Assembly: GCA_963573305.1 (NCBI GenBank)
Contig: OY754330.1
Span: 9,114,001-9,178,000 of the forward strand
Reading direction: 5' to 3'
DNA length: 64,000 bases
DNA from: Pyrrhosoma nymphula
Lineage: Eukaryota > Arthropoda > Insecta > Odonata > Coenagrionidae
Shown here piece after piece: positions 33,901 to 45,900 of the stretch (positions are counted from its first letter, which is position 1; each line of letters opens with the position of its first letter). Under the pieces are notes generated by a model, which saw only the letters and a list, made by a program, of their open reading frames with translations, was not told the origin of the DNA and did no database searches. Made by a program: the position numbers and the translations under genes.

Positions 33901-36900
33901 TGCATCAACTGACATGAAAGATCTTCAGATGACAGTGACAGAAGCTACAGCCAAAAGCTCCGGCCATAGATTTTTAAATTGACCAAGATTTAGATAGTTT
34001 AGACCAAGATACCTACCTACTTTAGATTAGTAATATGTAAAGTGGGTGGATTATCCATTTTGCAGATTAACCATGCGTGATTTTTTTACTCTTCGTCGAT
34101 ATTTTCTGCCATTAAAAAAATTGTATTTTCCAGTTCTTCTTCTGGGTCCATTGGCTGGTTGACAATAATAGTTTCGCAAAAATTTCTGCTAGCATCTTCA
34201 GGTCAAAGTTACTTTGACCTGGAGACACTTGCAGAAGTGTCTGTGAAACTTTTATCGTCCACCAGCCAATGGACCCAGAAGAAGACCCAGAGACTGGAGA
34301 TTCTATGCAGGGCAATCATTACTTCATCACTTTCTTCAGATGACAGGTTTTTTTCCCTTGCTAAGGGATTTCTTGAGGTTGAAGATGTAATGAACTTCTT
34401 ACTTCAATCAAGTACTCCACTTGAACTGCCCTAATGAAGGCAAAGGACATCAGCATAGAGGAACATAATAAAAATGTATGCTGCAACTTACATGGCAGTG
34501 GGGATAAAGGTAGCAAAAAGAAATTGCTGTTATAGAAACAATGCATTAAATAAAAATCTGAGCAAATTACACTTCAGCTTAATTACATAGAGGAAGGATT
34601 GATTTTCAATTGAATTAAAAATTTTAACAATGCATTGGCAAGGAGATAGCACTGTTACTGTCACAAGTAGCACAAATTGCTGATGTTCAACGGGAATGGC
34701 TTCATTCAGAGGAAAGAATTCCTAATTAGGCCGGCTGTAGGTGCTGATGCACAGATTCCTTGACTGATGGTAACTCAAGTCTTCTAGATTGTACTCTCAA
34801 CACCGCTCCCACATCAAGTGTCTCTTCATAGTTATTAAATGGCAATCCAGAGGACTCTGATGGTAACTTAAGCTCTACCGCCATCTGATGGGGAAATACT
34901 AACTACATAGTTGGATTCGGGACCCTGTTCATTACGGTGATACAATTTGCACAGCATCTACAGCTATTTGTAATCCATAACATGGTTTAATATTGTGTAT
35001 TTTATAATTTGTAGTTTGCATCCTGCCTACATATTCAATTACTGGTGTTGTGACTGCTTGTCACATGGTGAGTATGTATGCCTACTGCGTTACTTGTTTA
35101 TGAACAGTTTTTCTTGCTCTACGCGATGAATAGTGTCCATTCTCTGAGAGGGACTAATTTTTCCTCTCTTTCTGTTGAAGAAAATTGTACAATAAAGGAA
35201 GTAGGGCGGCCTGTTCCTTTGCTGAACTTGTCTCAGAATTAGAGTACATAGCAGGGGTAGGCAATACTGCCGAGTGTTTAAGCTCCAGATCTATGAGAGA
35301 AACAGTTGGATATGTGGCTGTGACTGTACCAATAGCCTATACTGTTTCCCTTGCTTGCTTTCTGCTAAAGATAAGGATGAGACCAGGATAAAAATAGGTG
35401 TTTTATTTAGGGCATTTATCTCAAAAAATTAAAAAGCATGAGGAATCTATTGGACACAAGAATGCCAGTTTTAGATCTTTCAGTTTTGGGTAAAGGATAA
35501 ATGTGAGAAGAACTGAACAGTGCATTCAAAAGGGAAATTGTGGGACACAATGATGCCGTAAGAAAAAATCGATATACTATATATATATTGTCTATAATAA
35601 TTGAATGCACCAGTTGATTTTTGTGGAGAGTTTTTGTGTTTTTAGTCATGTGCCTCTACTGTAATAAGTACTCCAAGGGAAAGGGGTGTTATCATGAAGA
35701 AAATTGTAAATGTTCTTGCACATATATAATGTGACTGCACATTCAAGTAATGTTTGTATAATCGACACAGGCGACTGCCTGGGGCGCCGCAAGGAAAGGG
35801 GTACCAGGATTGTGAAAAAAAATTTTTTTACTACAACATTTTACTGGTTGATAATAATAATATATTTATTCACCTTCAATGTTACAAGGTATGTAAGGTC
35901 CATAAACTCACTCAGTGATTCAACCCGAGGGTTGGTTTGGATAGTTGAGGGCCACAGGCGTGTGAATTTCACACATTTAGGGTAGGGGTGCCAGATCCTT
36001 TCCCTGAGCCACCTCGCACTCCGAGGATTTTAGGGGGCGTTCAAAGGCTTCACCCGGATTTGAACACGTGACCCTTCGATCAGTAGCCAAGCGCTCTACC
36101 CACTAGGCCACCACGCTCCTATAAAATAAAATACAACAAGAAAATGTGCTAATCGGAATTAAAACGCTTGACTGTCAGCAGCAAATTCCTTAAAGGTCAT
36201 AGTATGCCTTTTTTGTAAAAATTTTTAAATCTGTGATTTAAACCTGGTATTGTCCAGGTTTTTAAATTTATCAGGCAGTTTATTGTAATATTTAATATCC
36301 CTTCGTACAGTGGACCTTTTGCATAAGATGAAGTATTATGTGGAATTAGCATAAGTGAGTTTGCCTGCCTGGTGTGGTGACCATGGGTTACAAGATAGTG
36401 TTTGAAGTAGTGAAAATTTTCCTTAACAAAAGTTAGAATGTTCAAAATGTATATACACGGTAAAGTTAGTATTTTGTCTTTTATGAAATAAGGTCTACAA
36501 GATTCAAATGGCTTCAGATTATTAATTATCCTCGCTGATCTCTTTTGTAATCTGAAAATTTGGTTTAACAGAAGACTGGAAGGAATTTGAAAACCAAGGA
36601 AAAACAACCTTAACATATAGGATAGGTTTGATAAGCAAGAGGGGGCACCAAAAAACTCTCTAGCCCAGGTGAAAATTTTGTCTTAAGCAGGCCCCCCCTA
36701 GGAAAAATACCTAGCTTCGCCAATGTCAATTGGCGCAGCCTGCAATTAGTGAGATGTGTGCAATCCATCATATCACCTTTTTAAATGTGATGTTTATGAC
36801 TTAAGTATGATTTATGTGATGATATGTGGTTACTAATTTTATCAAGTTAAATTTTTTTAGACTATTGTTACTTGTACCTTCTTTCCTTTGTTCATATTTG

Positions 36901-39900
36901 GTCCCATGCAGAATCATTCCATTGTTTAAGTTTTTCATTCAAATTGCAGTCAAACGATAACATTTTCTCATTTCAATCTACTAAGCTAAGCGTTCTTTAA
37001 AACTTCCCTCTTACTTTTGATGCAATGAACATAATTTTTATTTTGGCTCATGTATCTATCGTTTTACCTGAAGAAAACAATCATGTATCTAAAATTGAAA
37101 AAATTTATTTCTCTGTAGAAACAACATAATACTTTGAGAACTATAGAAATATAGATTTGGCATACGTGTGTATATGTTGGTGTGTCATAGCCATGAGGGA
37201 TTTTGTGCATAGAAGGAAAACCATCTCCTTTGCTGTGATGTCTTTTTTCCTTACAAATCCAGGTAGAGCATACCTCTGCTGGCTAGTTTTGGTGTCGCTG
37301 TGTTTCGTGTATAACTGCTGGGCCATTCCCCTTCGCTCGTCATTCCCCAAGGATACTCTGACCATTTGGGATTCCTCTCTGAAATGGAGCGCCACGCGAA
37401 AGCCTCTTCCAATGGGTCAGTCACCTTCTCCTTGGAGCACTGCTGGCGCTGAAATGGAACCGAAATTAAACGTGCAAACTCTTGGCAAGGCCCTGGAAGA
37501 GCAAATTCCGTCCTTGCCTGATGTGGGCAATTCATTGGATCACAAAGGAGGCCTTATTTTCAGTTCTGAATCTCCCTTACGCGTGGGAGGAGAGCCTATT
37601 GATTTGTGGCGTGATTCTCACTGGAAGGACTCCCCAGTAAAGGATTCACGAGCAGAGAAAGTAGTGCTTGCAACCGAGACTTCCATCCCCTCTGAGTCTC
37701 CATCCATTGCTCCCGTGTTGACTGTTGGTGCTCCTATGAACGCTTCGTCCTCTGGTGGATCAAAAGTGAACTTGTTGACTCCGACCTGGCTCACCCTTGA
37801 TTTGCTAGCTGACTTGATCTACCTCCTTGATGTTGTCTTCGTTCAACCACGTGTATCTTTCCTGACCGAACATGGAATATGGGCCCGAGAAATAAGAACA
37901 ACTCTCCAATCTTATGCGAGGAGGAAACGATCCAAGGTAGGTAATCATGCATGGGCTTGAAGTGTTGATAGGAAAACTATAAAATTTGGATGAGGTAGTT
38001 TTCCAGTGTAGCTCATTATTAGGATTAAAAGCTTGTTCTTAGGCTAAGAGCTCTCCGATTTTAATCTGTCACAGATAGTTGGAACTAGAAATAGGGACTC
38101 ATTAAAAAGTTTCCTTGGGAATTTTTATGACAACAAATTTCCCGTTACATGCATGCAGTAATTCAAATGCCCTACCATCTACGTGGCTAACTATCTCAGA
38201 ATATTTACATGAATGTGCTCAGAAATTTGTGATTGATTAGCATGAATCAAAATTAATCTTATTTAAGTTCATTAGCACTTTTATTGGCACTTCAGCATCA
38301 TAAAATTTATATTTGGACTTGAAAACATTTGATTTGCCATCAAAACTACACCACAACAATTCTAGACTTCTCAGCCAGCATAGAAGAAAGCAAGCTGCAT
38401 TTATGTTGTGATAAGGTTTTGTGGAATAGGATATACATACATTATTTCATCAGACATAGTTATGTATAATAGTTTTGCCCATGAAATTCATTCTGTGTCA
38501 TCATTTAGAATCATAATTTATTCTCTTACTTGGGAAATTATTCGTGCACGCAGCATTACAGCCAATGAGCTCCAGCTCAAATAATGAAACATGAAATCAT
38601 AGCCATATACATGTAAACATAAACGAAAATAAACACTTACTCCTTAGAAGAATGAAAGAAATTTATACTGTGCCAGTGCTAATTACCCAGGGCTTGAGAC
38701 CTGGAAGTATTGTCATTGTATTATGTTACATTCTGTGTTGACCAGGATCCTCCCCATCCTAGATGTATGTCCTTTTTAAGGTCTCCTTAGACGGCCCTAA
38801 AGCATTCTTAAAGAATCTAAAAAGTAAGCTGAAAGTCAAGTGTGACCCAGGAGATCCTGTTCTGGACTTAGGGACGTGTGGCTTACATACATTTCAAGAC
38901 AGGTTGTATTAGCGCTGGCTGGAACCTATAGTCCAATATCTGAGAGCTGTATGTAATCTATCAAAAAATGTTCCTTCTTGGCGAGCTGATTTGACCAACA
39001 TTACGGGTACCTCCGTTTTCCCGGTGAAGTTTTGTGCCATTCGGTGGGTCGAAAATAAAATGGTGGCAGCCAGGGCACAACAAATGTTACCAGCTGTTGA
39101 AGCATAGGTGGACGAAGTGGGAAGGGTAAAGAAGGAACATAGGGAGGTAAAACCAAAACCAAAGCTTACAATTGGAATTCCTGATAGTAACTGCTACCAG
39201 GTAGTGCGTAAGTGTTTGAGGTACAAGATTCTGAGAGCTCGTCTTACCTTCTTTGAGATTATGGCTGCTATAGTTGAGCCGTTTCTAATGAAATTTCAGT
39301 CAGATGCCCCATTAGTTCCTTTTCTTAATACTTTCCTCCAATCTCTTATTAGAGATTTGATGAGTAAGTTTGTGGTACCCGAAGTCATGAAGAGTCAGAC
39401 CTTCAGTCAGACAGAAGAGTCTTCCAAATAGATCTGACTGCCGATGGTAATCTGCTGCTACCTCAGAAAGTTGACAATGGTTACGGAACCAAGAAAGCTC
39501 TGGGTCAATGTAAGGTGTCCAAGAAGGATATCTTAGGGTTCCGGCATTAATGCCAAACATTTTTGAAGAGCATGGTGTCAAAAATTTATAATAAAATGCC
39601 CCTGGCTCATTCCTTCACCAAGTTCCTACCACTCTTGCATGTTTGGATCCGAAAGTGGCAATAGACACTGAAGTTGCCCAGAGACGCTTAGGCTCAGCAT
39701 TGCTTTATCTTACAAAATTTAACCACATTGGCGGCTATGAGGCTGATGCTATTGATCAAGAATTCAAGAATCTTTTGGGGATTAAGTCAGTGAAGCACAT
39801 GCTCAAAGAGTTTGATGGAGATCGTGACTGTCTTGACCAATTCTGGATGTCAAACTCTATTGGAGATAAAAGTGGATCTGATAATTTAAAGAGATTTATC

Positions 39901-42900
39901 AGGCTTGTCTGTATTCCATGGAAATGCCAGCCTTGAGAGAGGTTTCTCCGATAACTCCTTTCTTTTTGTTGAAAATTTAACTGAAGTCTCACTGGTTCCC
40001 TTCGTACCATTCACGATGCGATAAGGGTGGCGGGGGGTGTTAGATCCGTACCTATCACAAAGCAATTAAATCACAGTTTCGGAAATGCTCATGCAAAGTA
40101 CAGTGAAGCCTTAGTGGAGAAAAGGAATTGTACCAAGACCTCAAGAGAAAAAGTATGTGAAAGAGGTACTGCAAAAAGTTCCAGACCTGCAAACCAAAAA
40201 ACTTAATTTCTTGAAAAGCCGAGAAGTTTGTTGCTGAAGTTGAATCGGGAATGCATTCATTGAAAAACATTTCACACCAATGTCTTATTTTCTTTGTTCG
40301 TTCTTTATCAAACTAGTCTGATTCTAAATGATCTAAGATTTTCCCGGTGAACTGATATATAAATTTTGAATGGGTATTCCATCAGGTAATAGGCATCATA
40401 TTTGTCATATAGTCTGATTCTATTTTATTGTGTTCAAATTGCACCTGACTCAAAATTTTGTTGTCAGTTAACCATTTTTGTTTATTTGTTGGTTGAAATA
40501 AAACCTGTAAGATTCCACATTCCTTGTATACTCTATTATTCGGCCCAACTCAAAGTAGGACCGAAATTTCTCGTAGTTAATGTAGGCAAAATATGCCGAT
40601 TTTATTAGAAATTCATTAAAAATATGTTAGTAACAAAGTGCAGCAAGACCCTGGAAAATGCAAAAGTTTGCCTGGAAAACTCAGGGAAAAAAGAAATTGA
40701 GATTCCCCGGACACCCTGATGTACGTGTGTACCGGCGACTGCCGGAAAAACGTTCTTGTACGTTTGACCCTCTCTGTCTACCTGCTCCCTCAGCCCTTTC
40801 ATATTTTTATGACACGAATTCTTTCTTTCCAGCGGTGGACATTTGGGAATCCACCCTTTTTACCCAAACCACTCCCTTCCCACGCTCTTAAGGGATTGCA
40901 TACCACCGCAATGAGGTACGACCCTTTCTTCCAATTGCTCGCTCAATGGGCTATGGTTATCTCAAAAGTTAGTTGTCTTATGCTCGCGCCAAGCTCAATT
41001 ATCAACGGATTTCTTTGGTATTTGGTATCAAACTAAACACAAAATTGCTAGAAAAAAATATTGTCATATTTGTTTTTAACAAATACGCCTAGAAACAAAT
41101 TTTCAAAATGTGTTCAAAGTCCCACTGATCCCTCTACAAGTTCCGGTGCCCACCCCCTGGGATCCCGAGAAAAGGGTCGGGAGGGGATAACATGGGTCAT
41201 ATATAACTGCCCGGCCTCGGCCCGTGGGAAGGAGGGACAGGCTCCATCCGAATAGATATTTCCCGCACAGGGTGGACGGCATGCGCTCTAGCTGCAGCAG
41301 CTTAAGGGTTAAAAGATGTTGCTATATCAATAAGGGAATACAAAGTTAAGGGGACCCCCAGACTTTCATTTGCACAGGGCCCTTCAATCCCCAGGGATGG
41401 CCGTGATCAATGATGCTCACAGCCTCCCAGAGTTTGAAGCAAAATTAAAAAGTATTTACCTGCAAATGCCTACTATTTGGTAGATGAATTTTTAGCCATT
41501 TAATGTAATTTTTTGTTTATGACATCCTATGCATGTAAAAAATGTCCCGGGATCAGTAAAATTTATTATTTATTATTATTGCTATTGTTATCAGCACATT
41601 TTAATTTGTAACATAAAACAAAAGCACATGTACAATTGTTCATTATGGAAAATATTTTTTAAATGATGGATCCTTATTACAGCTAGATATCATCTCTCTG
41701 ATGCCACTGGATGCTGTATTCTACTTCGTTGACAGTGGAAAAGATCATGCTTACCTAAGGCTTCCTCGCTTTCTAAAGGTAACTGTCATTGTCATGCTTC
41801 ATAATTTGCTAACTGTTGCATTTCTACTTATTTGGGTTATGTATTAGGAAGGCTTCACTGATTTAGGTCTGGTTTTATGATCTCTGGTTAAAATTTTTCT
41901 TTGTGTGAAAGCAAGTTAATACTTCCCCACTTGTCGACTTACCATCTGTCTGGTGTGATGTGCAAAACTCCAATACTCAGAAATAATTAAGTTGATGTAA
42001 ATGTTATGCCATCTTGTGGTTAAATTTAACCAGACTTTAAAAAGCCAGGCCTAATTGTGTCTAAAGTATTGTTGTGGTTTCCCAGTTCCTAATTTTTCTT
42101 TATCTAATTTCCAATTAAAAACTATGCCTGCTTATAATTTTTATATTAAAATTATGGTGTTTTAATAGTGAAGCATCATTTTTGTCTGTCTCTCATGAGA
42201 GACAAGCCATTTTAATAAGCATGAACTATGTAACCCACTGTAGATAATTATCAGCTTAAGCTGGTAATAATTGGCAATAATTCAAATGTTGAATCTGTAG
42301 CAAAATGATGAGTACATAATCTAAAATGATACTTGAGTGCTTATGTTACTTTCACAGAGCTGTATAAAAGTGTTCTTGTATGTAAAATATATGCAGAAGG
42401 TGAAGGATCCTCTTTTATACAATGTAGTTGAATGGTATTGAATATGAATGCTCAGTTTTTGTTTGTTATCATTATCATGAGTGCTAAATTATACTGTTTG
42501 TAGAGAAAAATATTCTCTGTTTGACTTATATTAAATAGATTACAAATGCATACCTAAATTATCTATTTCTATTATTTTGTGGCTGAAATTCATTGCCTAA
42601 ACTTGCTTATGGATGTAATGTATTCATTTATGAAAAATTAGGTCTAGTGAAGTACCTACCTTATAGTTTTATGGTGGAAATTATGGGCAAGTAATGAAGT
42701 TAAAATGAAGATTAGAAGTTTACGCATATGTATATGATTACATAGTTGTTTTTGCTTTGCAGATGTAATCAAAACGTGAAATGTTGAAACTTACACAAAC
42801 TTGTGTATTAATGTGGTCCTAAGTTTGCTTTCCTTTGATTCTTTTCGCAGGCAGGCACATTTTGGGAAATGTGCGAAAGACTGGATGTGGCCCTTGCATC

Positions 42901-45900
42901 ACCACATGTGGTTCGGATTGCACGAACTGTGGCTTCAATGCTTTACCTAGTCCATTTGCATGCGTGCGCTTATTACTTGTTCTCAACATGGGAAGGAATT
43001 GCTTCCAATGGTTGGGTCTTCTCTGGCAGGGGAAATGCGTAAGTTGTCATCCGCAAATACTATGTATCTGGTGATATGCCCTTTGATTGAACCTGGTTTC
43101 TATTTTCCTGCTGTGTCAGGACTGCCTATCGATACTGCCCTCACTTTTTTGGACATGGCATCTTTTTTGTGGATCATAGACTTTCCAAGAGATATGCCCA
43201 AGTAAAAAAAGTCCAGAATTTCGACATTGAGAAGTTGAAAATTTCCATAATTTTATCCTCGGGTGCATTCGGCTGAGGTTGCTGCACCTGACCGGGTCTG
43301 GAGTATTTTGGCAGAACGATTGAGTTTAGGAAGAATCTGTAGCCATTTTTCACTGCGGATGACGTTCTTCAAAACTGAAGATTTTTGCAATTCCATAAAA
43401 ATTACTGTGATGAGCTATTGGTTTATTCTTAAAAATAGTTTAGAAGGCATTCAAACTGAGCATTTTTAAATTTATGGCAAGATCTATGTGTTAAAAGTTC
43501 CTCATTTTTAAATAGGGACATTCATTAATTATGTCAGCGAAATAGGGGGGAAGGGGTTTGAAGAAGTTTGACAATTGGTTGACTTGGGGGAGGGGGGGGA
43601 GTTCAAGATAAATTGACATCAACAATGTTACTTTTTTACTTTTTACTGTAATTTTTTTCAATCATAAACAGGTTGAGTCCTTGCCAAGTAAGTCATAGTC
43701 TTGCATCATTATATTTTGTTGTTATTCAATGTACTAGATAGTAGACTGTAGGCACATATGGTATTAAACTGAAGATTAATACCATTCATTTGACATATGT
43801 TTAAGGGAAGCTGTTAGTAAATTCAAAGACTGCACTAAGCCATCATCATCTATAATAGTATAGCTATCCATGGACTTCTATTAAATAGCATCTTAAGCCA
43901 GCCATATCAAATATTATTAGTGGGTGGGGGGGGGGGGGTAAACATTGTTTGACATGATGTTATCAGGGGGGTCACTGAAAGTTTGACAATTGTTGACAAG
44001 GGGGGAGGGGGGAGGAAAACATTGTCAAAAAATTGTTGTTATAATTAATGGATGTTCCCATCATATCTCTATGGAGTGCACACCTAGGGTGACGAGACGT
44101 CCAGATTTCGTCGGACATGTCCTGCTTTTTTATTAATATGTGAGCGTCCGGCCGGCTTTTTTCGATAAAGCCAAATTGTGTGGTTTTCTGCGTTTCGAAA
44201 ACATGATGCACCAAATTATGAAATAAAGCATATAAGATAATATCCTAGGGCAATGGTATTATTTTGTTTTTATTTAAAAAATATTCATTTTTAAAGAGAA
44301 TTTTGTTGTTTGTAAAAAGACAAGTTTCAGTCCACGGTTATCAGCCACAACGCTCGCAACAGAGTCTGGCTGATCTGGCATGTAGATCAATTTCCGCTTC
44401 CTCCACTAGTTTACGTATCATTGTTTTAACCCACGATAGCATGCTTTTTTTTGTTACGCGAGAACACGTGGGGCTGGGAAAAGATCGAAGGGAGGACTGC
44501 AATTGGACAGGAATTACAAAATACATAATTCAATGAATCATTATTAGACACTTATGGTTAAAAAAAACGTTTGGCTTAGAAAATATGCTGAACCCTGAAG
44601 TAACAAAGTTGCAAAATGTTTCATGGAGGGCATAAAAAAATGCAACATTTTCTGATTTTTCAGTGCGATGCATTTTTGTTTACTCATCGTCTCTCTTGAC
44701 ATTTTGGCCACATGATATACAAGTGAAAAGCAAATGAAAAGGAATTTAAGATGTTGTCAGGCTTTTTTTTTCAAAATGTCCTGCTTTTTTCCTTCAGATG
44801 TCCTGCTTTTGAAAATTTTGATCGGGTCACCCAATACCATTGAACCTATATATACACCTGTACCATTTTCCATGGAAAATGGCTGGTATTTTTTTGGCAA
44901 ATATCTTGAAAAATATAATGGTAAATGGCTGATATTCTGTTGTTATTGGAAAGATGAGATATTTTTCTTTATAACTACATAGTCCTGATTCATAAAATTT
45001 GATGCAATTAAGTGATATGTCCCTCAAACTACCACTAGCATTGTCATGCAATGCTAAAAAAGTGTGCTATCAACAGATCTTAATTGTTGCTGGGATGTAT
45101 CCATAACGCAACTCAAACTATCTGTATGTCCATGTAGGGTATAATAAATAAAGTAGATAGTCACCTTTCAAAGAGAGGTCACATCTTACTGAAATCAAAC
45201 CAAGCAATGGCATCATGATTGCCATGCTGTGTACAAAGACCCAAGCTGATGCTAATACCAGACGTGGCACCAGCTCTGGTATTTTCCCGGTGAATATGCA
45301 AGTGGCCTTAATTTTTTTGGAAGTACTGTGGCACTCTTTGCCAGGCAGCTTCAGCATTTCAGCTCCATTTCAGCATTGCTGTACGTGTTATCAATGATGA
45401 CTGCTGAGCTTCTTTAGGCTACTCCTTGAGGGAGCTGCAGTAGTTTTTCTGGCATTCCAGCTCTCCTTTGTCTATGGTCATAGCCTTCAGTGTTGACATT
45501 CAAAATAATTTTGAGGCCTTTTCACTCTTAAGTTTTTGTAGCAGTCTCTCATTTTCTGCCTTGAGAATCCTCAGGTTCAGGAAACAATATCTCAGATGTT
45601 ACGCTAATGTTCAACATCTTGATGCAAATTATCTTGATTGGAGAATAACTGCCCTCATGCCATTTATTCTTCCTTTTCTTCTTAATGACTCAAAAGAACT
45701 GTATTCCTCTATTTGGAGCATAATTTTTAGAAAAAAAAAACTCATTCTGTGACTGACACAGGTTGCTGATAACAGTTGAATAACTCCAAACCAGGTGTGT
45801 CTGCCATGCCTACCCTTGATTTTTACAATTCATGCAACTTACTGTCAATATTTTTCGCTGAGTTCATAACCTCGAACAGATCTTTATTTCTGTTTTCAAC

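Noticed and set aside
36045..36120. tRNA gene on the minus strand
   Set aside because: A and B boxes are good, but the sequence runs on into a SINE body and A/T-rich tail. A SINE head is the better reading.
45118..45752. Coding gene inside CNG intron
   Set aside because: Broken pieces on both strands. A coiled-coil-like segment is seen, but no family was recognised.
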